DNA from: Butyrivibrio sp.
GTDB lineage: Bacteria; Bacillota; Clostridia; Lachnospirales; Lachnospiraceae
Direction of reading: 5' to 3'
DNA: 58,729 nt
Assembly (NCBI GenBank): GCA_016297265.1
Contig: JAEDHB010000007.1
Span: forward strand, 1 to 58,729
Part shown: positions 9,513 through 18,223 of the stretch, piece by piece
How the letters are laid out: each line of letters starts with the position of its first letter
Numbering within the stretch: the stretch's first letter is position 1
Translations under genes and position numbers: made by a program
The notes under the pieces: model-generated
What the model was told of the DNA's origin: nothing
The model's input: the letters and a program-made list of their open reading frames with translations, nothing else
The model's database searches: none

Positions 9513-9541
9513 TTGAATTTTTACCTGATTTTATGTATAAT
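9513..9541 (+). promoter_or_regulatory. putative sigma-A promoter of the alanine symporter gene
   Basis: TTGAAT (9513-9518), a 17-nt spacer and a perfect TATAAT (9536-9541). The predicted start near 9548 gives a leader of about 25 nt to the ATG at 9574, with the ribosome binding site GGGAGAAG in between. Confidence 0.65.
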
Positions 9542-9573
9542 TTTAGTAATATGCAATTTTCGGGAGAAGAAAT

Positions 9574-10986
9574 ATGTTGGACAAATTTAATGAAATTCTT
9601 GGAAAAGTATCCGAAGCAATCTGGGGACTTCCCCTTATCATACTGATTCTTGTTGTCGGACTTTTTCTCACAGTGAGACTTAAGGGGGTTCAGTTCAGAA
9701 AACTGGGTCACGCCCTCAAAAGCATGTTTTCAAAAAGTGAAGGAAAGAACGGTGAGGTATCAAGCTTTGGTGCCCTCTGTACTGCGTTGTCTGCTACAAT
9801 CGGTACCGGCAATATAGTTGGTGTTGCTACTGCAATTGTTGCAGGCGGCCCCGGCGCGCTGTTCTGGATGTGGCTCGCGGCACTTGTGGGAATGGCCACC
9901 AAGTATGCAGAATGTCTTCTTGCAGTCAAATACAGAAAGGTTAAGGAAGACGGACAGATTGTGGGCGGTCCATTCACATATATTGAGTATGGAATGGGTG
10001 CAAAGTGGAAATGGCTCGCTAAAATTTTTGCGGTATTTGGAGTCGGCGTTGGGATTCTCGGTATCGGTACCTTCACACAGGTAAATGGTATTGCCAATGC
10101 GGTTCAGGGATTTTTTGATGCGGATAACAGCTGGACAGTTACTATATTCGGGAATAATTATTCCTGGACGGTTGTTATATCTGCAATTGTCATTACTGCT
10201 TTAGCAGCTTTGGTTATTATCGGAGGAATCAAGAGAATATCTTCCGTGGCACAGGTTGTTGTTCCGTTCATGGCCATTACATATGTTGCTTTTGCAGTGC
10301 TTATTATTGTTACCAACATTAAAGATGTTCCGGCAGCATTTGGAATTATCGTTAAGGATGCCTTTGGTGCAAGAGCAGTTGCAGGCGGTGCAATGGGTGC
10401 AATGATTGTTGCAATGCAAAAAGGTATTGCAAGAGGTATTTTCTCCAACGAAGCAGGTCTTGGTAGCGCGCCGATTGCTGCGGCAGCCGCCAACACTACC
10501 GAACCGGCGCAGCAGGGACTTGTATCAATGCTCGGTACCTTCTTTGATACAATCATTATCTGTACGATGACCGGTCTTGCCATTGTTATTACGGGAGCCC
10601 ATGAGCTTGGACTTGAAGGCGTTGCGGTTACCACCAAGGCGTTTCAAATTGGTTTGCCTTTCCCGGATAAGGTTGCGGCCTGCGTATTGATGATTTGCCT
10701 TGTGTTTTTTGCATTCACCACCATTCTGGGATGGAATTATTATAGTGAAAAATGTCTTGAATATCTTGTGGGAGACAAAAAGGGTGTTCTAGGAACCTAC
10801 AGAGTACTGTACATTGCCTGTGTATTCTTTGGACCGTTTATGACAATTCAGGCGGTATGGACAATTGCAGATATTCTCAACGGACTGATGGCCCTGCCGA
10901 ACCTTATTGCACTGTTAGCACTTAATGGTGTGGTTGTAGCCGAGACAAAGCTATATCTTGATAAGATAAGTAAGAAAAAAATATAA
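9574..10986 (+). CDS. alanine/glycine:cation symporter (AGCS family)
   Basis: 470 residues, normal for the sodium:alanine symporter family, with about ten to eleven hydrophobic segments over the whole length. Family signatures are the GGPGALFWMW-LAALVGMATKYAE block (about 90-112), GGPFTYIEYGMG (about 131-142) and the SNEAGLGSAPIAAAAA block near residue 293. It imports small neutral amino acids (Ala or Gly) with Na+. It is a single-gene unit with its own promoter (9513-9541) and a strong terminator just after the stop. Confidence 0.93.
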   Translation: MLDKFNEILGKVSEAIWGLPLIILILVVGLFLTVRLKGVQFRKLGHALKSMFSKSEGKNGEVSSFGALCTALSATIGTGNIVGVATAIVAGGPGALFWMWLAALVGMATKYAECLLAVKYRKVKEDGQIVGGPFTYIEYGMGAKWKWLAKIFAVFGVGVGILGIGTFTQVNGIANAVQGFFDADNSWTVTIFGNNYSWTVVISAIVITALAALVIIGGIKRISSVAQVVVPFMAITYVAFAVLIIVTNIKDVPAAFGIIVKDAFGARAVAGGAMGAMIVAMQKGIARGIFSNEAGLGSAPIAAAAANTTEPAQQGLVSMLGTFFDTIIICTMTGLAIVITGAHELGLEGVAVTTKAFQIGLPFPDKVAACVLMICLVFFAFTTILGWNYYSEKCLEYLVGDKKGVLGTYRVLYIACVFFGPFMTIQAVWTIADILNGLMALPNLIALLALNGVVVAETKLYLDKISKKKI

Positions 10987-10992
10987 AAAAAT

Positions 10993-11024
10993 GCTCGTTG
11001 CTGTGAATTCGCAACGAGCTTTTC
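10993..11024. terminator. bidirectional intrinsic terminator
   Basis: A perfect 9-bp stem GCTCGTTGC / GCAACGAGC (10993-11001 and 11011-11019) with a 9-nt loop. It is followed by TTTTCTATTT on the + strand and by a T-run on the - strand (the A-run 10985-10991), so it can end both the symporter and the convergent deacetylase transcript. Confidence 0.85.
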
Positions 11025-11027
11025 TAT

Positions 11028-11942
11028 TTACAGGGATGCCTGAACCGGATCTGTGCTCTGTGTAATTGGAAGAATTACACAGTTCATTTCAATAAGTTTA
11101 TCGAGAATTCTCGGAAGTGCTTTCACTGTCTCTTCATGACCGCTTCCGTCGTGCATAAGTACAACACTAACATCATTATTGGCAACACCTTCGGTTACTC
11201 TTTGATATACGCCATCGCTGGAGATTACGGCACCATCGCCGGATGATACATTCCAGTCGTAATATACAAGCCCCATTTCCTTAACATAAGGTATAAATTG
11301 TGTGACCATCTTTTCGTCCGCATAGCTTGTGGATGAACCGCCCGGAAATCTTGATACATAAGGGGCAATTCCGGTGAGCTCCTTCATGTAGTCATACATT
11401 GTGTTGTAATCCTTCTTGAATTCCTCCAATGAGGAATAGATGAGACTTCTGTCGTGGGTAAGAGAATGTAAGCCCAATGTATTGTCCCTGGAGATGATGT
11501 CATTGTAGTTCTTTTTGGCATTCTCGTCCGAACCGGAAAAATTGCCAACCACAAAAAATGTTGCCTTTACTCCGTATCTATCCAGTGTGTCAAGAACCTG
11601 CGAAGTCAGTTCACTTGAACCGTCATCAAAGGTAAGATAGACAACTTTTTGACCATTCTCCCTTGCTTTAATGGCCATATCGTTATATTTTTTGTCCCTG
11701 CTTACCAACGGGTCTTCTGTGGGTGCTTCTGTTGTGGGTTCTTCAGTGGTACTTTCCTCAGTTGAAGGAGTGGATACGCTTGGATTATTATCTGCTGCCT
11801 GAATTTCCGATTTGCCCTGTGAGCCGTTATCGGTATCTTTATCCTTTCCAAACCGGGTACACACCAGAACCAGTGCTGCAATTGCGGCAATTAGAAATAC
11901 GCTTAGTGAAATTATTAATATTTTTTGCTTATTCTTTTTCAT
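11028..11942 (-). CDS. membrane-anchored polysaccharide deacetylase (CE4)
   Basis: 304 residues from the ATG at 11942. An upstream in-frame extension exists but its first 73 codons do not look like protein. Residues 8-28 form one hydrophobic anchor, followed by a linker rich in Ser, Thr, Glu and Pro (about 35-75). The catalytic NodB domain shows VYLTFDDGSS (motif 1), HSLTHDRS (H-x3-H, metal binding), SRFPGGSS (R-x-P-G type) and a C-terminal VVLMHDG. It should remove acetyl groups from a cell-wall or extracellular N-acetyl sugar polymer, or from xylan. There is no ribosome binding site upstream; a consensus promoter places the transcript start at the ATG. Confidence 0.9.
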   Translation of the reverse strand: MKKNKQKILIISLSVFLIAAIAALVLVCTRFGKDKDTDNGSQGKSEIQAADNNPSVSTPSTEESTTEEPTTEAPTEDPLVSRDKKYNDMAIKARENGQKVVYLTFDDGSSELTSQVLDTLDRYGVKATFFVVGNFSGSDENAKKNYNDIISRDNTLGLHSLTHDRSLIYSSLEEFKKDYNTMYDYMKELTGIAPYVSRFPGGSSTSYADEKMVTQFIPYVKEMGLVYYDWNVSSGDGAVISSDGVYQRVTEGVANNDVSVVLMHDGSGHEETVKALPRILDKLIEMNCVILPITQSTDPVQASL

Positions 11943-11949
11943 AGTTGAA

Positions 11950-11978
11950 ATTATAAAATAGTATATATTCAGTGTCAA
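11950..11978 (-). promoter_or_regulatory. consensus sigma-A promoter predicting a leaderless deacetylase mRNA
   Basis: On the - strand: TTGACA (11978-11973), exactly 17 nt, TATAAT (11955-11950), then 7 nt to the A of the start codon at 11942. Both hexamers match the consensus exactly. A normal start 7 nt after the -10 element coincides with the AUG. Confidence 0.8.
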
Positions 11979-11986
11979 TAATCTGT

Positions 11987-11992
11987 TATAAT
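11987..11992 (+). promoter_or_regulatory. possible -10 element of the divergent LOG/GH9 unit
   Basis: A perfect TATAAT, 30 nt before the ATG at 12022. The -35 region at the right spacing (TATATT) is poor, so this half of the divergent promoter pair is tentative. Confidence 0.4.
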
Positions 11993-12021
11993 ATATTAAA
12001 AATGATTCAGGAGCATGGAAA

Positions 12022-12570
12022 ATGAACATTGTTGTATATCTGGGCGCCAATATGGGAAAAGAAGGATGGCTGTCTGAGGAAGTGCAGAAATTGGGACAAT
12101 GGATAGGCAGCTCCCGGCATACCCTTATATATGGTGGTTCTAAGACGGGACTTATGGGCAAAATAGCGGATAGCGTCCTTACGTCACACGGAAAAGTAAT
12201 TGGTGTTGAACCGAAGATGTTTATCGAGTCTGAATTTCAGCATGAAGGTATTACGGAGCTAATCATCACAGAGGATATGCCGGAAAGAAAGGCCAAAATG
12301 ATAGAGTTAGGTGATGCGTTCATAGCTTTTCCGGGTGGAACCGGAACGCTGGAGGAGATTTCAGAGGTGGCATCCCTGTCTGCTCTGGAGCTTAGTGATG
12401 CTCCTTGCATATTCTATAATCTGAGAGGCTACTATGACGAGATTAAAGCCTTTTTTCAGAAAATGGTGGATATGGGACTGTCCAGTTGCCACCGGCAGCG
12501 CAATATATTTTTTGCAGAAAGCATTGAAGAAATAGATAAAATACTGAACAGGAGTGTGAATAATGACTAA
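12022..12570 (+). CDS. LOG-family (TIGR00730) nucleotide phosphoribohydrolase-like protein
   Basis: 182 residues, the usual length. The Rossmann-type fold is marked by GGSKTGLMG (about 39-47) and the LOG catalytic motif PGGTGTLEE (about 100-108), whose Arg and Glu partners are present (PERKAKM before it). Members cleave nucleoside 5'-monophosphates to a base and ribose 5-phosphate; the cytokinin role applies to plants and associated microbes, and the bacterial substrate here is unknown. CAGGAG precedes the ATG. The 3' end overlaps the cellulase gene by 8 nt. Confidence 0.9.
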   Translation: MNIVVYLGANMGKEGWLSEEVQKLGQWIGSSRHTLIYGGSKTGLMGKIADSVLTSHGKVIGVEPKMFIESEFQHEGITELIITEDMPERKAKMIELGDAFIAFPGGTGTLEEISEVASLSALELSDAPCIFYNLRGYYDEIKAFFQKMVDMGLSSCHRQRNIFFAESIEEIDKILNRSVNND

Positions 12571-15232
12571 AAAGAAAAAACTGATAATAATCATTGCCGC
12601 AGTTACATTGGCACTTATTATTGCTGCGGTGATTATTGTGATTAATGTTAATAAGAATAAGGATGATTCGAAGAAAAAGAATGAGGATACTTCCGTCGCT
12701 GAAACAGCTGAGTCGGAGGATAGTACCGCAGCGGAATCGCAGGGCAGTGATGAAGACGGGAATACTGAAGGAATCACCCCGTCCATGACCAATCATAAGG
12801 TGGTTGGTTCCATAAAGGGGGATGGATACGAGGGTATTGAAGGAACCGGCAAATACAATTATGGTGAAGCTTTGCAGAAATCCCTTCTTTTCTATGAATT
12901 GCAGAGATCGGGTCAGCTTCCTGAGACAGTGCGATGTAATTGGCGAGGTGATTCAGCCCTTAATGATGGTAAGGATGTTGGACTTGATTTGACAGGAGGA
13001 TGGTATGATGCGGGTGATAATGTGAAATTCAATCTTCCGATGGCATATACAGCTTCGATGCTCGGCTGGTCGATTTACGAGGACAGGGATGCCTACGAGG
13101 AGAGCAAGCAGCTTACATATGCAATGGAAAATGTGAAGTGGGCTTGCGATTATTTTATCAAATGTCATCCAAAGGATGAGGTCTACTATTATCAGGTGGG
13201 CGATGGTAACAGCGACCATTCCTGGTGGGGCTCTGCAGAACTTGTTGAGACAAAGATGGAACGCCCTGCCTATTGTGTGACCGCAGACAAGCCGGGCTCG
13301 GCAGTTACCGGTGAAGCCGCAGCAGCTCTTGCCGTGTGCAGCATCATATATAAGGATACGGATGCCGAATACAGCGCAAAATGCCTTGAGCATGCCAAGA
13401 GCTTATATGCTTTCGCCAACAAATACAAGAGTGATGCAGGATATACAGCTGCCAACGGTTTCTACAATTCCTGGAGCGGCTTCTATGATGAACTTGCGTT
13501 TTCCGGTGCCTGGTTGTATATTGCAACCAATGATAAAACATATCTTAATGAAGCAAAGGACAATTATTCAAAGGCCGGACATGACCTCGCATGGGCAATG
13601 TGCTGGGATGATGTGCATGTCGGAGCCGCTCTTTTGCTTGCCAGAATAACCGGTGAGGATATATATAAAAAAGATGTTGAAGACAATCTTGATTTCTGGA
13701 CGGTTGGATGCGGTGATAAAAAAATAACTTATTCACCAAAGGGGCTTGCCTGGTTAGACAGCTGGGGAAGCTTAAGATATGCATCAACAACTGCATTTAT
13801 CGCATGTGTATACAGTGACTGGCAGGGATGCCCAAGCAGTAAAAAGAGCAGGTTGGAGGAATTTGCACTTTCGCAGATAAATTATATTCTCGGCGATACC
13901 GGTTCTTCCTTTATGATTGGTTTTGGTGAGAATTATCCGGTTAACCCTCATCATCGTACTGCTCAGGGCTCATACTGTGACAATATGAATGAACCGTCAC
14001 CGGGAAGGCATATTCTTTTCGGCGCACTGGTGGGAGGACCTGACAGCTCCGATTCCTATGCGGATAAGGTCAGCGATTACTGTATGAATGAGGTGGCCTG
14101 CGATTACAACGCCGGATTTACGGGTGCGCTTGCCAAAATGTACAAGAAGTACCATGGCAAAACCATCAAGAACTTTGGTGCTGTGGAGACAATCAAGGGC
14201 AACGAATACAGTGTAGAAGCCGGCATCAATGCTGAAGGAAGCGATTTTATTGAGATAAAAGCGATTGCTTACAATATGACAGGCTGGCCTGCACGCAGAG
14301 GTGACAATGTTGAACTGAGATATTTCATCGATCTGTCCGAGATAGTGAACGGGGGCGGAAATGCAGCAGATGTGGAAGTGACCACCAACTATATGAAGGA
14401 TGCAACTGCGGATGGTATCAAGGTCTGGGATGAAAAAAACAATATATACTATTTGTCCGTTAATTTTGACGGAAAAGAATTCTATCCCGGAGGACAGGAA
14501 AAATACAAAAAAGAGATTCAGGTTCGACTTAAGAGCGGAAATGGTACCTGGGACAACAGCAACGACCCATCCTTTGAAGGACTTGGAACAGGTTCGCTGA
14601 TTGCCGGTGAAAAGCTGGCACTTTATGAGGATGGAAAGCTGGTATACGGAACCGAACCGCCAAAGGGCGACAAAGCAGGACAATCTGTGGTTGCCGGTGA
14701 AAAAGAGACTAAGCCTCAGGAAGGTAATACCTCCGGCAATTCAGGGCAGACAGGAAACACCGGTAATTCAGGGCAGACAGGCAGTACCGGCAACGGATTG
14801 ATATCTGTAAGTATGAATTATTCAAACAGTAATGCCGGCGGCAGTCTCAAAATTAAAAACACAGGAAGCAGTGAAGTGAAAATCACTTCTATCAGGTATT
14901 ATCTCAACAAGGACAAGGGCAAAACTCCTGACTGTATAGTGGATAACGGAGGAATTAACCTTAAGGAAGATCCTTGGTATATATCAATATCAGGAAGTGA
15001 TGCTAAGGCGGAAATCAAGTCCGCAAATTCCAAGGAAGCGGATACTCTTTGCGAGATAAAATTTTCCAATAACTGTGTTATAGGTAAAGGCGGGGAACTT
15101 ACACTGGATTTCAGAATAATTAATTCTGATTATTCTTCCATGAATACGGGAGATGATTATTCCGGAAAGAGTGTTGAAAATATTGTAATTATGTCCGGAA
15201 ACAATATTTTATCCGGAAAAGCACCTAAGTAG
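12563..15232 (+). CDS. membrane-anchored GH9 cellulase with CBM3 domains
   Basis: 889 residues. Residues 7-29 are a hydrophobic anchor without a cleavage site, followed by an acidic Ser/Glu linker. The GH9 catalytic domain (about 90-540) shows NYGEALQKSLLFYELQRSG, GGWYDAGDNVKF (catalytic Asp pair), NPHHRTAQGSY and the late NEVACDYNAGF with the catalytic acid Glu. A CBM3c-like module (about 550-710; YNMTGWPARRGDN and YPGGQEKYKKE) follows, as in processive endoglucanases. Then comes a Gly/Asn/Thr/Gln linker with a tandem repeat, and a final beta-rich CBM3-like domain (about 745-889; LTLDFRI, SSMNTGDDYS). It hydrolyses beta-1,4-glucan at the cell surface. Confidence 0.93.
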   Translation: MTKKKKLIIIIAAVTLALIIAAVIIVINVNKNKDDSKKKNEDTSVAETAESEDSTAAESQGSDEDGNTEGITPSMTNHKVVGSIKGDGYEGIEGTGKYNYGEALQKSLLFYELQRSGQLPETVRCNWRGDSALNDGKDVGLDLTGGWYDAGDNVKFNLPMAYTASMLGWSIYEDRDAYEESKQLTYAMENVKWACDYFIKCHPKDEVYYYQVGDGNSDHSWWGSAELVETKMERPAYCVTADKPGSAVTGEAAAALAVCSIIYKDTDAEYSAKCLEHAKSLYAFANKYKSDAGYTAANGFYNSWSGFYDELAFSGAWLYIATNDKTYLNEAKDNYSKAGHDLAWAMCWDDVHVGAALLLARITGEDIYKKDVEDNLDFWTVGCGDKKITYSPKGLAWLDSWGSLRYASTTAFIACVYSDWQGCPSSKKSRLEEFALSQINYILGDTGSSFMIGFGENYPVNPHHRTAQGSYCDNMNEPSPGRHILFGALVGGPDSSDSYADKVSDYCMNEVACDYNAGFTGALAKMYKKYHGKTIKNFGAVETIKGNEYSVEAGINAEGSDFIEIKAIAYNMTGWPARRGDNVELRYFIDLSEIVNGGGNAADVEVTTNYMKDATADGIKVWDEKNNIYYLSVNFDGKEFYPGGQEKYKKEIQVRLKSGNGTWDNSNDPSFEGLGTGSLIAGEKLALYEDGKLVYGTEPPKGDKAGQSVVAGEKETKPQEGNTSGNSGQTGNTGNSGQTGSTGNGLISVSMNYSNSNAGGSLKIKNTGSSEVKITSIRYYLNKDKGKTPDCIVDNGGINLKEDPWYISISGSDAKAEIKSANSKEADTLCEIKFSNNCVIGKGGELTLDFRIINSDYSSMNTGDDYSGKSVENIVIMSGNNILSGKAPK
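14737..14793 (+). repeat. in-frame tandem repeat encoding the NSGQTG linker of the cellulase
   Basis: The DNA repeats GGCAATTCAGGGCAGACAGG and GGTAATTCAGGGCAGACAGG about 27 nt apart, coding for two NSGQTG-x-TG units between the CBM3c-like module and the final domain. Confidence 0.75.
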
Positions 15233-15269
15233 TGCAGAAAATGCAGCTGCTTTAGAATAAATCATCATT

Positions 15270-15354
15270 TATCTCTCATATAATGCATACTAAATACTAC
15301 AATGCGTTTGCATTTCAGAGTGGTTTAGAGTATTATATGGGAGAGATATTTTTT
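15270..15354 (+). terminator. large terminator-like hairpin / structured leader before glmS
   Basis: The arms 15270-15284 (TATCTCTCATATAAT) and 15332-15348 pair over 15 bp with a two-base GG bulge, followed by six T (15349-15354). The 47-nt interior folds again: AATGC-GTTT-GCATT at 15300-15314 capped on a CTAC/GTGG and AAA/TTT helix. It may simply terminate the cellulase transcript. It also sits 23 nt before the glmS start and carries a TATAAT (15279-15284) inside its left arm, so an attenuator function is possible. It lacks the glmS ribozyme core. Confidence 0.6.
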
Positions 15355-15376
15355 AATGGTAAGGAGTACTAACAAT

Positions 15377-17227
15377 ATGTGCGGAATAGTAGGTTTTGTC
15401 GGTAAAAAAGCTGCAGCTCCGATTCTTTTGGACGGATTATCAAAGCTTGAATATAGAGGATATGATTCTGCAGGACTTGCAGTAAGAGATGACAATAATA
15501 ATATTGAAGTTGTTAAAGCTAAGGGAAGACTTAAGGTACTTTTTGAGAAGACCAATGGTGGTGAAAGCCTGCCGGGCTGTGTGGGTATCGGACATACAAG
15601 ATGGGCAACTCACGGTGAACCAAGTGAAACCAATGCACATCCTCATGTATCAGGAAACAGCGTTGATGATTCAGATGTTATCGGCGTACACAATGGTATT
15701 ATCGAGAATTATCAGGAATTAAGGGAAAAACTTATCAGGCATAAGTATACATTTTACAGTCAGACCGATACTGAAATAGCAGTTAAGCTGGTTGACTATT
15801 ATCTGAAAAAATATAATGTCGGTCCTATTGATGCCATCGCGAAGGCAATGGTGAGAATAAGAGGCTCCTACGCACTTGCGCTTATGTTCAAGGATTATCC
15901 CGGAGAAATATTTGTTGCAAGAAAAGAAAGCCCTATGATTATCGGCGTTGAAGGCGGCGAGACATATATTGCCAGTGATGTTCCTGCAATCCTCAAATAT
16001 TGCAGAAGCGTATATTACATAGATAATCTTGAGATGGCAAGAATCAAGGCAGGAAATGTTGAATTCTACAATCTTGACGGAGATATTGTGGAAAAAGAAG
16101 TTACCGAGATTGAGTGGGATGTGGAAGCTGCTGAAAAGAACGGCTATGAGCATTTTACCATGAAGGAAATACATGAGCAGCCAAAAGCAGTAAGGGATAC
16201 TTTGAATTCCCTTGTCAAGGATGGAAGGATTGATTTGTCCGGTATTGGCCTGACAAAGGATGTTGTTAACAGCTTTAGTCAGATACAGATTGTTGCCTGT
16301 GGTTCCGCATGGCATGTGGGAATGGCGGCACAATATGTTTTTGAAGATTTGGCAAGAATTCCTGTAAGAGTGGAACTTGCTTCCGAATTCAGATACAGAA
16401 GACCAATACTCAATCCGGATACGCTGGTAATAGTTATCAGTCAGTCCGGCGAGACAGCGGATACACTGGCGGCACTCAGAGAGGCAAAGAGCCGGGGAAT
16501 CAAAACATTGGCAATTGTCAATGTGGTTGGTTCGTCAATTGCCCGTGAAGCAGATTTTGTATTATATACGCTTGCAGGTCCTGAAATAGCTGTTGCAACC
16601 ACCAAGGCATACAGTGCACAGCTGATTGCGACCTACGTGCTTGCGATTGAATTTGCAAGAGTTGCCGGCAGACTCACTGAGGACGGGGCAAAAGAACTTA
16701 TTGATGATATTTATACAATACCTGATAAGATAGAAAAAATTCTTGATGATAAGGACAGAATACAGTGGTTTGCTTCAAAATATTCCAATGCAAAGGATGT
16801 ATTTTTTGTAGGAAGGGGCATTGATTATGCCATATCTCTTGAGGCAAGTCTTAAGCTCAAGGAATTGTCCTACATTCATTCTGAAGCATATGCGGCAGGT
16901 GAATTAAAGCATGGCTCCATAAGTCTTGTGGAGGACGGAACCCTGGTTATCGGCTTGCTCACGCAGGATGAATTGTTTGAGAAAACAGTGAGCAATATGG
17001 TTGAGTGTAAGGCAAGAGGAGCATACCTTATGGGACTTACCTCCTATGGTCATTATGAGGTTGAGGACAATGTTGATTTTACGGTGTACATACCAAAGGT
17101 AAACCCTCACTTCCAGGCAAGCCTTGCAGTGGTACCGCTTCAGCTTTTTGCATATTACATAACAGTTGCAAAGGGATATGATGTTGATAAGCCAAGAAAT
17201 CTTGCAAAGTCAGTTACAGTAGAATAA
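15377..17227 (+). CDS. glmS: glutamine--fructose-6-phosphate aminotransferase (isomerizing)
   Basis: 616 residues (about 610 is normal). The start at 15377 is fixed because Cys2 must become the N-terminal nucleophile: the protein begins M-CGIVGFVG; AAGGAG lies 12 nt upstream. The N-terminal glutaminase domain (1-240) has GHTRWATHGEPSETNAHPH; the two SIS domains follow (SQSGETADTLAAL near 360; ISLEASLKLKELSYIHSEAY near 490), and the C-terminus ends in KSVTVE. It makes glucosamine 6-phosphate for peptidoglycan and other amino sugars. The gene stands behind the structured leader at 15270-15354. Confidence 0.97.
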   Translation: MCGIVGFVGKKAAAPILLDGLSKLEYRGYDSAGLAVRDDNNNIEVVKAKGRLKVLFEKTNGGESLPGCVGIGHTRWATHGEPSETNAHPHVSGNSVDDSDVIGVHNGIIENYQELREKLIRHKYTFYSQTDTEIAVKLVDYYLKKYNVGPIDAIAKAMVRIRGSYALALMFKDYPGEIFVARKESPMIIGVEGGETYIASDVPAILKYCRSVYYIDNLEMARIKAGNVEFYNLDGDIVEKEVTEIEWDVEAAEKNGYEHFTMKEIHEQPKAVRDTLNSLVKDGRIDLSGIGLTKDVVNSFSQIQIVACGSAWHVGMAAQYVFEDLARIPVRVELASEFRYRRPILNPDTLVIVISQSGETADTLAALREAKSRGIKTLAIVNVVGSSIAREADFVLYTLAGPEIAVATTKAYSAQLIATYVLAIEFARVAGRLTEDGAKELIDDIYTIPDKIEKILDDKDRIQWFASKYSNAKDVFFVGRGIDYAISLEASLKLKELSYIHSEAYAAGELKHGSISLVEDGTLVIGLLTQDELFEKTVSNMVECKARGAYLMGLTSYGHYEVEDNVDFTVYIPKVNPHFQASLAVVPLQLFAYYITVAKGYDVDKPRNLAKSVTVE

Positions 17228-17233
17228 AACAAG

Positions 17234-17261
17234 ATAAGCCGGTGCTTTGTCATCGGCTTAT
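17234..17261 (+). other. hairpin after glmS
   Basis: An 11-bp stem (17234-17244 with 17251-17261, one G-T pair) around a 6-nt loop, 6 nt after the glmS stop. There is no T-run, so it is not a clear terminator; it may shield the 3' end or separate glmS from the next gene. Confidence 0.5.
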
Positions 17262-17275
17262 ATAGGTGAAATATT

Positions 17276-18223
17276 ATGAAGATACTAATAATTGGAACAG
17301 GTGCAATAGGAGTTGCACTGGCCGCTTCCTTAGCGGAGGTCGGCGAGGAGGTAAGCCTTATAGCAAGAGGTGATACCTACCGCTATATCAGTGAAAAAGG
17401 CGTTGCCAGAAGGGGACTGTTCGGAGATGTTGACATAAGCGCGGACAGAATCCGGACATTTTGCGATTATTCCGCAATAAAAGAAAGTTTTGACTATATT
17501 ATTATTACCACCAAATCCCTTGCCAATGAGGAGGTTGCAAAAAAGCTCAGTGGTAACGGACAGCTCTTTTCCGAGTCAACCAGAATTGTCATCGGACAGA
17601 ACGGCTGGGGTAATACGGCTTCGTATGAAAAGTATTTTGACAGGAAAATAATATATAATGCCCGAATTATCACGGGCTTTGCCAGACTGAATCCGGGAAC
17701 CAGTAATATTACGGTACATACGGCACCGGTGCTTATAGGTTCGCTTTTTGGTGAATGTAAAGAGGCAGTGGAACCACTGGCAGCGGCAATTAATTCTTCC
17801 GGTATACCTTCTCAGGCCTCGGAGGAGCTTGAGGAAGCATTGTGGGCAAAAATGTTATACAATACAACCCTCAATCCGCTCGGTGCAATTCTTGGCTGTG
17901 CATACGGAAAGCTTACTGAATCAGAATATTCCGTGAAAATAATGAATCAGCTTATTGAAGAGACCTTTGCAGTAATCAAAGCCTGCGGATTCAAATGTTA
18001 TTGGAAGGATGCTGCTGAATATGAAGAATTATTTTACGGTAAACTGATACCTGATACATATGGACACAGGTCTTCTACACTGCAGGATATTGAGAAAAAA
18101 ATACCTACCGAAATTGATACTCTTAACGGATGCATCATCAGACTGGGGAAGGAAAAAAGTATTGCAACCCCTGCCCACAGCCTGATATATAATCTGATAA
18201 AATCAATTGAAGCAGGTTATTAA
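17276..18223 (+). CDS. ketopantoate reductase family protein (PanE/ApbA-like)
   Basis: 315 residues. The N-terminus has the NAD(P)-binding GTGAIGVALAASL (Gly-rich loop at residues 7-12). The C-terminal domain carries LWAKMLYNTTLNPLGAILG (Lys of the family at about residue 190 and the conserved Asn) and later HRSSTLQDIEKKIPTEIDTLNG, both typical of 2-dehydropantoate 2-reductases. The reaction would be NADPH reduction of ketopantoate to pantoate for coenzyme A. Many paralogues act on other 2-oxoacids, so the substrate is not certain and I give no symbol. The gene ends tail to tail with the PHP gene; the stop codons overlap. Confidence 0.85.
   Translation: MKILIIGTGAIGVALAASLAEVGEEVSLIARGDTYRYISEKGVARRGLFGDVDISADRIRTFCDYSAIKESFDYIIITTKSLANEEVAKKLSGNGQLFSESTRIVIGQNGWGNTASYEKYFDRKIIYNARIITGFARLNPGTSNITVHTAPVLIGSLFGECKEAVEPLAAAINSSGIPSQASEELEEALWAKMLYNTTLNPLGAILGCAYGKLTESEYSVKIMNQLIEETFAVIKACGFKCYWKDAAEYEELFYGKLIPDTYGHRSSTLQDIEKKIPTEIDTLNGCIIRLGKEKSIATPAHSLIYNLIKSIEAGY

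Noticed and set aside
15270..15376. glmS ribozyme
   Set aside because: The conserved cleavage core and pseudoknot sequence of the ribozyme are not present; only a terminator-like fold is seen.
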